Below the pieces are notes generated by a model. The model saw only the letters and a list, made by a program, of their open reading frames with translations. It had not been told where the DNA came from and did no database searches. A program made the translations under genes and the position numbers. Below, piece after piece: positions 10,073 through 17,971 of a DNA stretch of 64,000 nucleotides. Positions within the stretch are counted from its first letter, which is position 1, and every line of letters starts with the position of its first letter. Origin of the DNA: Candidatus Cryptobacteroides faecipullorum (GTDB lineage Bacteria > Bacteroidota > Bacteroidia > Bacteroidales > UBA932); contig JADIMH010000015.1 of assembly GCA_017694885.1 (NCBI GenBank), positions 62,001 to 126,000 of the forward strand, in the 5' to 3' direction.

Positions 10073-10132
10073 CAGGACGGTGCCTGAGGAAACCGTTTCC
10101 CTTGTCTTCCGGTTTTCGAAGGCACCGTCCTG
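10073..10132 (-). promoter_or_regulatory. Stem-loop between nuoA and nuoB
   Basis: Perfect 12-base arms (10073-10084 CAGGACGGTGCC and 10121-10132) enclose 36 bases, which themselves contain an aaaccg/cggttt pairing (10090-10095 with 10110-10115). On the minus strand the hairpin begins one base after the nuoA stop and ends 63 bases before nuoB. No U-run follows, so it looks like an mRNA processing or stability element rather than a simple terminator. Confidence 0.5.
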
Positions 10133-10133
10133 T

Positions 10134-10484
10134 CTACTTCCATTCCAGGGCACCCTTCCGCCATGCGTATGCAAGGCCGAGCACAAGTATGAACAGGAAG
10201 AACAGTACGCTCACCAGGCCGTAGATTCCCAGGTCCTGGACCACTGCTGCCCATGCAAAGAGGAATACCGTCTCTACATCGAACATCAGGAACAGGATGG
10301 CGAAAAGGTAGTATCCCACCTTGAACTGCATCCATGATTTTCCGCGTGTCGGTATACCGCACTCGTAGGCTTCGCCTTTCTGAGGGTTGTATGACCTCGG
10401 AGCGATGGCCTTGGCTATACCGATGGCCGCCGCTACAATCGCGATGGCGATAAGTATTACTACTACCAATAATACGAAATTCAT
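10134..10484 (-). CDS. nuoA: NADH-quinone oxidoreductase subunit A
   Basis: First gene of the nuo cluster, 116 residues, three membrane segments. The family loop SYNPQKGEAYECGIPTRGKS, with the quinone-channel cysteine and glutamate, is present, and so is the FLMFDVETVFLFAWA helix with its conserved acidic pair. No clear TAnnTTTG promoter is seen directly upstream, so the transcript may start further upstream, perhaps together with the small lipoprotein gene at 10634-11017. Confidence 0.95.
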   Translation of the reverse strand: MNFVLLVVVILIAIAIVAAAIGIAKAIAPRSYNPQKGEAYECGIPTRGKSWMQFKVGYYLFAILFLMFDVETVFLFAWAAVVQDLGIYGLVSVLFFLFILVLGLAYAWRKGALEWK

Positions 10485-10633
10485 GATCTATAATTATTTA
10501 CCTTATATTCTTCTCTTGATGGGCAGACAATGGACGACACAATCCGCCCCGAACATCATCATAGTGTCTTAGGAAGAAATGCTCCCCTCAAACGGGGCAA
10601 TGGGCCACAGGACGGCCCGTAAGGTCATCAGAT
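10485..10633 (-). other. Gap with two short hairpins before nuoA
   Basis: This 149-base gap between the small lipoprotein and nuoA holds no gene. Two short GC-rich hairpins are visible (10602-10606 with 10614-10618, and 10584-10587 with 10594-10597). They are followed on the minus strand by only a short T-rich stretch. They could be a weak terminator for the lipoprotein gene or a leader for nuoA. Confidence 0.3.
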
Positions 10634-11017
10634 CTAGATAATGATGTGGCCCAGGCCGAAGACATAGTAGTCGTTCAGCCTGGAAATACTGAAATGACGT
10701 TCCTCCGCACAGGAGGAAACCGTCTGCACGATTGCAGATATTGAATTCTGGAGGACAGACGCCTTTATTGAAGACTGGCAACGTGGGCTGACGCATCCGG
10801 TGGCTGAGACGCCTGCCGCGCCGGCGATATTCTGCTCCATGAAGTTCTCCGGAGAAGATTTTCCCGGATTGAACGAATCCTGCTGGAAATTCTCGAGAAT
10901 GGAGACAAGACGAAAATCAGAAGAACAGTTTGCAGTATCGTTTGCGAGGCATGCTGCAAGTCCGGTCAAAAGCACTGCAGCTACAAGGCATATTATGTTA
11001 CGCAAATTCCTGATCAT
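10634..11017 (-). CDS. Small lipoprotein of unknown function
   Basis: 127 residues from ATG 11017. The N-terminus is a lipoprotein signal (basic MIRNLRN, hydrophobic core, lipobox GLAAC with the lipidated Cys at residue 23). The mature part has several further cysteines (NCSSDF, CVSPRC, SSCAEE) and ends SRLNDYYVFGLGHIII. The frame is open further upstream to 11269, but that part only overlaps feoAB. The start is supported by a near-ideal promoter at 11043-11074. I recognise no family. It lies between feoAB and nuoA on the same strand. Confidence 0.65.
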   Translation of the reverse strand: MIRNLRNIICLVAAVLLTGLAACLANDTANCSSDFRLVSILENFQQDSFNPGKSSPENFMEQNIAGAAGVSATGCVSPRCQSSIKASVLQNSISAIVQTVSSCAEERHFSISRLNDYYVFGLGHIII

Positions 11018-11042
11018 CTGCCGATTTTTTGAAAAAACGCCG

Positions 11043-11074
11043 CAAATATACGAAGAAGCCGAGAGCAGAGCAAA
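11043..11074 (-). promoter_or_regulatory. Promoter of the small lipoprotein gene
   Basis: On the minus strand TTTG (11074-11071), a 20-base spacer and TATATTTG (11050-11043) match the Bacteroidota sigma consensus at both boxes. The -7 box ends 25 bases before the ATG at 11017. Confidence 0.75.
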
Positions 11075-11094
11075 TTTATTTTGTATGCTCTCGG
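11059..11094. promoter_or_regulatory. Palindrome over the -33 box, or feoAB 3' hairpin
   Basis: Perfect 9-base arms CCGAGAGCA (11059-11067) and TGCTCTCGG (11086-11094) flank an 18-base AT-rich centre that contains the -33 TTTG. The layout suits a dimeric regulator binding across the promoter. It is also 43 bases past the feoAB stop and could be a 3' hairpin of that mRNA, but it lacks a U-run. Confidence 0.45.
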
Positions 11095-11136
11095 TACAGG
11101 CAGTATAAGAGGCTGCAGGCCAAATTAAGCGGACGC

Positions 11137-13599
11137 TCAGAACAGCAGGGCTATCCTGTATACTATGAATGCCATTACCCAGGCAAGGATGATGGTATAG
11201 ATAGCCGAGAAAACGGCCCACTTCCAGCCCCCGCTTTCCTGCTTTATCGCCACGAATGTGGCAATACAAGGGAAGTACAGCAGGACGAACACCATATATG
11301 AGAGGGCGGCTGCAGGAGTTATGCTATGCTGCAGCGCTTTCTGCAGTCTGGTGTCGCCTGTTTCTTCTTCAGAAGTCCCGTCATTGGCCGGTGCAGCCTC
11401 CAGAGTGCCTTCGGACTGGCCTCCCGCTGCTCCGGAGGTCATTTCAAGTTCTTCCGCCTCGGCACTATACATTACTCCTAAGGTGCTGACCACCAGTTCT
11501 TTGGCTCCGATGCCGGACAGGATTCCCACACCCATTCTCCAGTCATAGCCCAAAGGTTCGAGTACCGGCTCGATGCCTTTGCCTATGTACCCTATGAACG
11601 AATTTTCCTGCTGCTCGGCTACTGTTCCGTACCGGTTGTGGTTAGGGAAATATCCTAAGAACCAGATGATTATCGAACATATCAGAATGATTCCAGCCAT
11701 CTTGTGCAGGTACTGCTTGCCTTTTTCCCAGGTATGGCGGAAAACAGATTTTGCGGTCGGGACACGATATGGAGGAAGCTCCATTACGAACGGAAGGTCG
11801 TCATCTTTCATGAATCTGCTCAGTATTTTTGCCGAGAGTATCGCCAGGACGATTCCGAGACCGTATATCCCGAGCATTACCAGACTTCCGCAGCTCGGGA
11901 AGAATGCACCGACCAGAAGTATGTATATGGGCAGTCTGCCGGCGCATGACATCATAGGGATGATGAGCATGGTTATGAGCCGGCTCTTGCGGTTCTCGAT
12001 AGTGCGGGTTGCCATGATGGCAGGGACATTGCATCCGAATCCCATGATCATAGGGATGAATGACTTTCCGTGCAGCCCTATCTTGTGCATGAGCTTATCC
12101 ATGATGAATGCCGCGCGCGCCATATATCCCGAATCTTCGAGCAGTGAGATGAACAGATAGAGGATCAATATGTTGGGCAGGAATACCAGGACACTTCCCA
12201 CGCCACCTATGATTCCGTCTATCACCAGGTCTTTCAGTATTCCTTCCGGCATGTAGACAGAGATGAAATCGCTGAACTTTTCCACCAGCCATTCGATCCA
12301 TCTCATCGGATAGTCACCGATGGTGAATGTCCCTTCGAATATCATGTAAAGCAGCAGGATGAATATCGGGAAGGCCAGCCATTTGTTGGTGACCACAGCA
12401 TCGATTTTTTCGCTGCGCGTATGTCTTGCGCGTTTTTCTGTAGCCGGTTCATACGTTTCCTTGAGTGCGCCCTGTACGAAAGCGTATTTGGCATCGACTA
12501 TGGCAGATTCAGAATTCGTGTGCAGCAGCTCTTCCAGCCTGTTCTGCTCCTCGAAGCGAGAAGCGATGATTTCATCCCTGTTCGGAAGTCCTTCCACGAC
12601 TTTTTCTATTTCCTTGTCGTTTTCAAGGTACTTTATTGCAAGATATCGGGTGGAATACTTGTATCTGATGTCGGTGTTTTTCTGTATCAGAAGCTTGATC
12701 CTGTCGATGCTTTTCTCCAGTTCCGGGCCGTGGTTCACATGGATATGCCGGGCGAGTTTCGGGTCGTTTGTCTCGTAAACCTTGATGACAGTGTCGAACA
12801 GCCGGTCGATACCCTCTCCGCTCCGGCTGACAGTAGGCACTACCGGCATCCCGAGCAGGTGTCCGAGGGTCTGTATATCGAGTCTGTCGCCTTTTTCCCG
12901 GAGTTCGTCATACATGTTCAGGGCCATCACTACGCGCAGGTTCATGTCTATGATCTGGGTTGTGAGGTAGAGGTTTCTTTCCAGGTTGGAGGCATCCACT
13001 ACGTTGACCACTACATCAGGCATCTCCTCCACGAGATTTCTCCTGACATAAAGTTCTTCCGGACTGTATGCCGACAGCGAATAGGTACCGGGAAGGTCCA
13101 CAAGGATGAACTGATAGCCCCCGTATTCGAATTTGCCTTCCTTTGCGTCGACAGTCACTCCGCTGTAGTTCCCGACATGCTCGTGGCTGCCTGAAGCTAT
13201 GTTGAAAAGCGAAGTTTTCCCGCAGTTGGGATTTCCTACCAATGCGACGCGGATTATGTGCCTGCGCTCTTCAGCCAGATGCTTCATTTCCGTTTCAAGG
13301 ATTTCCGCTTCTTCGCAGGTATCGGCCTCGAGGGGAGGCCGGGGAGTGGCTGAGGCAATGATTTCCTTGGTTTCAGATTCGCTGATGACTTCTATCTTGT
13401 CTGCTTCTTCACGGCGCAGGCTGATCTTGTAGCCTATTATTTCATATTCGATAGGGTCTTTGAGTGGAGCGTTCAGGATCACCTTTACGCTTTTCCCTTT
13501 CACGAAACCCATTTCAATAATTCTTTTCCTGAAGCTTCCGTGTCCGTTGACTTTTACGATGACACCGTGCTCTCCGGTCTTGAGTTCAGAAAGTTTCAT
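11137..13599 (-). CDS. feoB: Ferrous iron transporter, FeoA-FeoB fusion
   Basis: 820 residues from ATG 13599, which has an AAGGAAT ribosome site. Residues 1 to about 75 are a FeoA (SH3-like) domain (MKLSELKTGEHGVIVKVNG). A GTPase domain follows (GNPNCGKTSLFN P-loop, DLPGTYSL, NMYD), then a helical linker and the FeoB membrane channel with two gate regions. It imports Fe2+ across the inner membrane. Fusion of FeoA to FeoB is common in Bacteroidota. An acidic, Gly/Ala-rich insertion (roughly 11340-11470) lies in a loop near the C-terminus. A -7 box lies 48 bases upstream. Confidence 0.95.
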   Translation of the reverse strand: MKLSELKTGEHGVIVKVNGHGSFRKRIIEMGFVKGKSVKVILNAPLKDPIEYEIIGYKISLRREEADKIEVISESETKEIIASATPRPPLEADTCEEAEILETEMKHLAEERRHIIRVALVGNPNCGKTSLFNIASGSHEHVGNYSGVTVDAKEGKFEYGGYQFILVDLPGTYSLSAYSPEELYVRRNLVEEMPDVVVNVVDASNLERNLYLTTQIIDMNLRVVMALNMYDELREKGDRLDIQTLGHLLGMPVVPTVSRSGEGIDRLFDTVIKVYETNDPKLARHIHVNHGPELEKSIDRIKLLIQKNTDIRYKYSTRYLAIKYLENDKEIEKVVEGLPNRDEIIASRFEEQNRLEELLHTNSESAIVDAKYAFVQGALKETYEPATEKRARHTRSEKIDAVVTNKWLAFPIFILLLYMIFEGTFTIGDYPMRWIEWLVEKFSDFISVYMPEGILKDLVIDGIIGGVGSVLVFLPNILILYLFISLLEDSGYMARAAFIMDKLMHKIGLHGKSFIPMIMGFGCNVPAIMATRTIENRKSRLITMLIIPMMSCAGRLPIYILLVGAFFPSCGSLVMLGIYGLGIVLAILSAKILSRFMKDDDLPFVMELPPYRVPTAKSVFRHTWEKGKQYLHKMAGIILICSIIIWFLGYFPNHNRYGTVAEQQENSFIGYIGKGIEPVLEPLGYDWRMGVGILSGIGAKELVVSTLGVMYSAEAEELEMTSGAAGGQSEGTLEAAPANDGTSEEETGDTRLQKALQHSITPAAALSYMVFVLLYFPCIATFVAIKQESGGWKWAVFSAIYTIILAWVMAFIVYRIALLF

Positions 13600-13646
13600 C
13601 CGATTCCTTTTCCTTAAATTCCCTTTCGGGACAATTTTTCCGGCGC

Positions 13647-13654
13647 CAAAGATA
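13647..13654 (-). promoter_or_regulatory. -7 box of feoAB
   Basis: The minus strand reads TATCTTTG, an exact TAnnTTTG match, 48 bases before the feoAB ATG. The -33 position holds only a partial match (CTTGTG). Confidence 0.55.
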
Positions 13655-13761
13655 GCAAGAAATATCAGCCTCTGCACAAGACCTCCTGATTATTTGGATA
13701 TTGCTCCCCATAAATTGCTACCTGGTTGCATTTTTCATCCCAATAATTCATTACAAAGTTT

Positions 13762-13769
13762 TAACTTTG
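13762..13769 (+). promoter_or_regulatory. -7 box of the Na+ symporter gene
   Basis: TAACTTTG matches TAnnTTTG and ends 21 bases before the ATG at 13791. It is divergent from the feoAB promoter, with about 107 bases between the boxes. Confidence 0.55.
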
Positions 13770-13790
13770 CGGCAATAAAACGGGTACTAT

Positions 13791-15137
13791 ATGCAAAGAG
13801 AGAATTTCGGCAACCGCTTCGGCGTGCTTGTCGCCATGGCCGGGTCTGCCATAGGACTCGGGAACCTGTGGCGGTTTCCATACATGGTGGGAGAATATGG
13901 CGGCGCAGCCTTCATTTTTGTTTATATCATCTGTTTTTTCCTTCTGTGCCTTCCGATTCTGATTGCGGAAATAACGATAGGACGCAGGAGCCAGACCAAT
14001 GCTTTCAGGGTATTCCATAAGCTTGCGCCGGGCAGCAGGTGGAACCTGGTCGGGATATTGATGGTCGCGACGCCGATAATAGTCGTTTCATACTACAGTG
14101 TCATCGGCGGCTGGTCGGTAGAATATTTCGTAAAGGCATGTTCGCTCGATTTTTCCCCGGGGGCGGGTCCGGAGGCCGGATTCGGCGATATCTTCGGAAG
14201 TTTTATCTCATCTGTCTGGGCTCCTGTCCTGTACCATACGTTTTACCTGCTTGTTACGGCGGCAGTAGTGGCTGTAGGCGTGAAGTCAGGCATAGAGCGT
14301 TTCGGAAAGATAATGATGCCGCTTCTTTTTGTCATAATGATAGTCATAGCAGTGCGTTCGGCCACTTTGCCCGGTGCCGGAGACGGACTGGAATGGTTGT
14401 TCCGACCGGATTTTTCCAAAATCGATGCTTCGGTATGTGCGGCTGCCCTCGGCCAGGGCTTTTTCTCCCTTTCCGTCGGTTTCGGAATCATGCTGACTTA
14501 CGGTTCTTATATAAGCAAAAAAGAAAATATTGCCGTATCATCTGCCTATACGGCTGTTTCGGATCTTGTTTTCGCGCTTATTGCCAGCTGTGCCATCATG
14601 CCTGCCGTATTCGTTTTCGGCCTCGACCCGAGCGAAGGTCCGGGACTGGTATTCGAGACGCTTCCGTTCATATTTTCCAACATGCCTTTGGGCGGACTCG
14701 TTTCCATACTGTTTTTCCTTGCCCTGATAGTCGCTGCGCTGACCTCTTCGATTTCACTGTTTGAAGTAGGGGTGGCCTATCTTATGGAAGAGAAGCATGT
14801 ATCCAGGAAAAAGGCCTGTGTTATTATATTTGTATTGACATGGGCTCTCGGTGTCCTGTGTTCGCTGTCATTCGGACCGCTTTCTGATCTGAAGCTTTTC
14901 GGGAACACCCTGTTCGACTTCTTCGACAAGCTGTCTGCCAATTACCTGATGCCGTCCGGGGCCTTTCTGATCGTTCTGTTCGTAGGCTGGCGGATGAAGA
15001 AATCCGATGTGCGCGAAGAATTTACCAACCGGGAGACCCTTTCCGGGAACGCCAGGATATTCCCTGTGGTGTATTTCCTTATAAAGTATATGGCCCCGGT
15101 GGCCATAGTCGTGATATTCCTGACAAATCTATTGTAG
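13791..15137 (+). CDS. Sodium-dependent transporter, NSS (SNF) family
   Basis: 448 residues, about 11-12 membrane segments, the usual length for bacterial LeuT/MhsT-like proteins. The family's first helix with its unwound Na+/substrate site is clear (RFGVLVAMAGSAIGLGNLWR, then FPYMVGEYGG). It probably imports an amino acid or related amine with Na+; the substrate cannot be told from sequence. It is a single-gene unit with its own promoter and a strong terminator. Confidence 0.9.
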   Translation: MQRENFGNRFGVLVAMAGSAIGLGNLWRFPYMVGEYGGAAFIFVYIICFFLLCLPILIAEITIGRRSQTNAFRVFHKLAPGSRWNLVGILMVATPIIVVSYYSVIGGWSVEYFVKACSLDFSPGAGPEAGFGDIFGSFISSVWAPVLYHTFYLLVTAAVVAVGVKSGIERFGKIMMPLLFVIMIVIAVRSATLPGAGDGLEWLFRPDFSKIDASVCAAALGQGFFSLSVGFGIMLTYGSYISKKENIAVSSAYTAVSDLVFALIASCAIMPAVFVFGLDPSEGPGLVFETLPFIFSNMPLGGLVSILFFLALIVAALTSSISLFEVGVAYLMEEKHVSRKKACVIIFVLTWALGVLCSLSFGPLSDLKLFGNTLFDFFDKLSANYLMPSGAFLIVLFVGWRMKKSDVREEFTNRETLSGNARIFPVVYFLIKYMAPVAIVVIFLTNLL

Positions 15138-15190
15138 CGGCACAAGCTTGATGAACAATAGGGCGGCAAGAAGATGTGATTAAATTATAA

Positions 15191-15224
15191 ATCCCTGACA
15201 ATCAATCGATTGACAGGGATTTTT
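15191..15224. terminator. Bidirectional terminator between the symporter and tRNA-Leu
   Basis: Outer arms ATCCCTG (15191-15197) and CAGGGAT (15214-15220) close over an inner 12-base palindrome TCAATCGATTGA (15202-15213), leaving a 4-base bulge. A T-run follows on the plus strand, and a T-rich stretch follows on the minus strand, so it can stop both the symporter and the tRNA transcript. Confidence 0.75.
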
Positions 15225-15227
15225 CGG

Positions 15228-15313
15228 TGCTCCGGACGGGGATCGAACCCGTACGGACATTTCTGTCCAAGGGATTTTAAGTCCCTCTTGTCTACCAATT
15301 CCAACACCAGAGC
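15228..15313 (-). tRNA. tRNA-Leu (anticodon UAA)
   Basis: An 86-base class II tRNA. The acceptor stem GCTCTGG pairs with CCGGAGC, the anticodon arm reads AGGGA-CTTAAAA-TCCCT (anticodon UAA), a variable arm GGACAGAAATGTCC is present, and the T arm contains GGTTCGATCCC. The 3' CCA is not fully encoded. A TATATTTG box lies just upstream and a terminator just downstream. Confidence 0.95.
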
Positions 15314-15323
15314 GATCCGGCTG

Positions 15324-15331
15324 CAAATATA
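15324..15331 (-). promoter_or_regulatory. -7 box of tRNA-Leu
   Basis: The minus strand reads TATATTTG, ending 10 bases before the tRNA 5' end. A partial TTG-type -33 element lies about 22 bases upstream. Confidence 0.6.
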
Positions 15332-15377
15332 GGAAATAAATCATTAAGTTTCACAAGATATCGCAGCAGGGGGCAGT

Positions 15378-16475
15378 TTACCAGAAGAAAGTCGCTGCCA
15401 GTCCTGTCTGGATGGAGTGCACAAGGGGTTTGCTGTCGGTGAATGTATATGTCTCATATTCTGCGAAAGCCTTTAACTTGAAATTGTTTCCCGTTATTAC
15501 AGACAATGCCGGACCGGCCGCCAGGTCTATCCCGTTGCCTTCCCGGTGCCATGCATATCCGAGCATGAGCCTGGTTTCCAGTTCGAGTATCCTTGCGAAA
15601 GGCCATTGCCAGTAACATCCTGCGGCTATGCTGTACATGTTTGAAGACTTTCCGTCTGAACGGGTCATAGAATTTGCCCCTGTCCTCAGGCATAGTCCGT
15701 TGCCGGGACTGAAAGGTATGTTCACATGGACCCCGACGGAACTGCCGGAATGCGGAATCACGTTTTCCTTTTTCCTGTATCCCGGGAAAAACCGGTACCC
15801 GAAATATACCGATGCTTCATAATGGCGGAGTGAAGGATCATAAGTGAATCCTGGATCGGCATACCGGTCTGTAAGATATTTGTCCTTGAATATCCTGTCT
15901 GTTATGAGGTAGCCGAGCTGTGTCGCCGCGATGCCGATGATTGCCCCACCCAGCAGGTCGCTGCTCCAGTGTCTGTCGTTGAGGATGCGTCCTATGGCAG
16001 TGGCGGTAGCTGCAGTATATGCACCGAAACTGAACCATGGACTCCTCCATCCGTATTCCTTATGCATCATGGTCGCTACCATAAAGGCGGTGGCAGTATG
16101 TCCCGAAGGGAAGGAATTGTTTGAACTTCCGTCCGGCCGCGGTCTCCGTACCGTGTATTTTATGCCGTTTACCAGGCCGGCCATGATAGCCGCCGAGAAT
16201 GCGTCTGATACCAGCATGCGTCCCCATTGGGTGCGGCTGTCATATCCGGATACTTTCATTCCGACCATAGCGATGGCCGGGGCATACTGCAGATAGTCAT
16301 CGTAGGGCGAAGAGAAATCGGGGACCGCGTTGTATCTGAGCTGACGTATCCCTCCGTCGAATGAATGGATATTTGCTGACGGTCCTCCGTATGTGTGGCG
16401 GATCTGGGCGGATGTTTCCGGACACAATATGCAGCAAATGAAAGAAAACGCAAGAATCAGGACTGCTTTTCTCAT
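15378..16475 (-). CDS. PAP2 phosphatase fused to a probable outer-membrane beta-barrel
   Basis: 365 residues with a signal peptide (cleavage near TSAQ). A PAP2 acid-phosphatase domain spans about residues 60-190. All three catalytic motifs are present: KYTVRRPRP, PSGH and GRILNDRHWSSD. The last 170 or so residues alternate polar and hydrophobic residues in strand-like blocks and end in the aromatic FFW, as outer-membrane barrels do. It may remove phosphate from lipid A, undecaprenyl pyrophosphate or a similar lipid in the outer membrane. The PAP2 assignment is firm; the barrel is an inference. Confidence 0.8.
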   Translation of the reverse strand: MRKAVLILAFSFICCILCPETSAQIRHTYGGPSANIHSFDGGIRQLRYNAVPDFSSPYDDYLQYAPAIAMVGMKVSGYDSRTQWGRMLVSDAFSAAIMAGLVNGIKYTVRRPRPDGSSNNSFPSGHTATAFMVATMMHKEYGWRSPWFSFGAYTAATATAIGRILNDRHWSSDLLGGAIIGIAATQLGYLITDRIFKDKYLTDRYADPGFTYDPSLRHYEASVYFGYRFFPGYRKKENVIPHSGSSVGVHVNIPFSPGNGLCLRTGANSMTRSDGKSSNMYSIAAGCYWQWPFARILELETRLMLGYAWHREGNGIDLAAGPALSVITGNNFKLKAFAEYETYTFTDSKPLVHSIQTGLAATFFW

Positions 16476-16509
16476 TGTTCAAGGGGGTTATAGATGGATT
16501 TACGCACTG

Positions 16510-16517
16510 CAAAGATA
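16510..16517 (-). promoter_or_regulatory. -7 box of the PAP2 gene
   Basis: The minus strand reads TATCTTTG, an exact match to TAnnTTTG, 34 bases before the ATG. A TTTG lies 24 bases further upstream, slightly longer than the usual spacing. Confidence 0.5.
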
Positions 16518-16582
16518 GGCAAATAGTTTCAGTTTTTCAGTCAAAGAATGTAAATTCGCGGTATCGTAACCAGGTCTGAAGA

Positions 16583-17158
16583 ATGAGGTTGGCTTTTATA
16601 CACGGATATGACAGCCGGAATGCCGGCGAATGGCCGGACATTGCCTTTATCCGGTCTCTTGCGGAGGCTTTCCCGGACTGCAGGATAGATGTCCTCGCAC
16701 GGAAAGGGGGCATGTTCCGGGATTCTTTGGCGGGGATTCCGAATATTACGGTCCATGAGCCTTCCGGAATATTTCCCGACAAGTCCGGAGTCATCTGGAG
16801 AATGCTCTGGCTGAGAAAGAAGATAAAGAGCCTGGAGCCTGATATCGTCCATATAATGCATGCCGACGGACCGGTCGGGAATATAAGGGGTAACGGTCCG
16901 GGCCTGAAAGTCATCGTGTCTGTACAGAATCTGTGTTTCCTTTATTCTCCTGCGGGCTTTACATGGCTGCAGAGACACTGGCTCAGCGGCTCGGTCCGAC
17001 GGTCATGCCGGATTTCCGATGCCATTATGGTTCACGACAGCCGGCTGGCAGCGGAACTTGTCAAATATTATTTTATTCCCAAATCGAAAATCGAAGTTGT
17101 AGACTCGGTGGCTTCTGCCATGGCTGTTTATGAGAGCCTGTCAGGGCGGAAGGACTGA
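16583..17158 (+). CDS. Half-length glycosyltransferase, GT-B N-terminal domain only
   Basis: 191 residues. The sequence looks like the N-terminal acceptor half of GT4-type glycosyltransferases: MRLAFIHGYDSRNAGEWPDI start, alternating strand/helix pattern, PDIVHIMHADGP, then SDAIMVHDSRLAAELVKYY, which is the usual end of that half just before the donor domain. The C-terminal nucleotide-sugar half is missing. The frame ends cleanly and abuts the convergent comF stop with no gap. It may be a truncated relic, work with a separate partner, or be non-catalytic. Confidence 0.6.
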   Translation: MRLAFIHGYDSRNAGEWPDIAFIRSLAEAFPDCRIDVLARKGGMFRDSLAGIPNITVHEPSGIFPDKSGVIWRMLWLRKKIKSLEPDIVHIMHADGPVGNIRGNGPGLKVIVSVQNLCFLYSPAGFTWLQRHWLSGSVRRSCRISDAIMVHDSRLAAELVKYYFIPKSKIEVVDSVASAMAVYESLSGRKD

Positions 17159-17920
17159 TCAGTTGCTGACCATTGCCAGAGTGGCGATGCTTACCGCAAT
17201 GTCCCGACCGGCGGACCTTATCGCCTGATAACATGCATGCAGAGTAGCTCCTGTGGTAAATACATCGTCTACGAGCAGTACATGCCTGGTCTCCGGCGGG
17301 AAACATGTCCTGAGACCGAATGCTCCTGTTACGTTTCTTGACTTTTCTTCTACGCCCAGACGCGTCTGCGTCGCAGTATGATGGCGTCTGAACAGGATAT
17401 CCGTACGCAGACATCCGTGCAACGGCCTTGCAATTCCCCTGGCGATGATTTCCGCCTGGTTGTATCCGCGTTTCCACCTTCTCGTCCAGAAAAGGGGAAC
17501 AGGCATTATCAGGTCTATGTCACTGAAGATTTCCGAGGCCGCAATCCTTTCTCCAAGCATATGTCCGAAGAACAGGCCGGAACTGATATCCTTTCTGTAT
17601 TTTATACTGTATGGGATTTTTCTGTAGTCCGCTTCGGAATTGAAGAAAAACAAGGAGGCCGCAAGGCTGTACGGGGTCCGGAACGCCGGAGTCTCCCCTT
17701 TGTCGAGCAGACGGCACAATGAATTTTGTATCAGTTCATTGAATTTGTCTGCCATCGGGTTGTACCGCAGTGTCCAGTTGAACGTGAAAGGCATGTCGGC
17801 CAGACATCCTGTGCAGATGTGCTTTTCAAAGACGAGGAGTCTTCTTCCGCAGACAATGCATGTCCGCGGAAGTATCAGATCCATAACGGAAGCGAATGGT
17901 TTGCAGAACGGGGTTTCCAT
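17159..17920 (-). CDS. comF: ComF family phosphoribosyltransferase-like protein
   Basis: 253 residues from ATG 17920. An N-terminal four-cysteine zinc-finger-like motif (CIVCGRR and CTGC) is followed by a type I phosphoribosyltransferase domain with the PRPP loop HVLLVDDVFTTGAT. ComF proteins are linked to DNA uptake and single-stranded DNA handling, but their role in Bacteroidota is not settled. The open frame extends to 18328 antisense to fabG; that part is not coding. A TATTTTTG box lies 23 bases upstream. Confidence 0.88.
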   Translation of the reverse strand: METPFCKPFASVMDLILPRTCIVCGRRLLVFEKHICTGCLADMPFTFNWTLRYNPMADKFNELIQNSLCRLLDKGETPAFRTPYSLAASLFFFNSEADYRKIPYSIKYRKDISSGLFFGHMLGERIAASEIFSDIDLIMPVPLFWTRRWKRGYNQAEIIARGIARPLHGCLRTDILFRRHHTATQTRLGVEEKSRNVTGAFGLRTCFPPETRHVLLVDDVFTTGATLHACYQAIRSAGRDIAVSIATLAMVSN

Positions 17921-17943
17921 ATTTTTACCGAAGCGATTTCCAG

Positions 17944-17951
17944 CAAAAATA
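17944..17951 (-). promoter_or_regulatory. -7 box of comF
   Basis: The minus strand reads TATTTTTG, an exact TAnnTTTG match, 23 bases before the comF ATG and downstream of the fabG terminator. Confidence 0.5.
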
Positions 17952-17971
17952 TCCGTCTGCCGGGTCCGGGA

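Noticed and set aside
11018..11269. Upstream extension of the small lipoprotein frame
   Set aside because: It overlaps feoAB and the promoter, and would bury the lipoprotein signal inside the protein.
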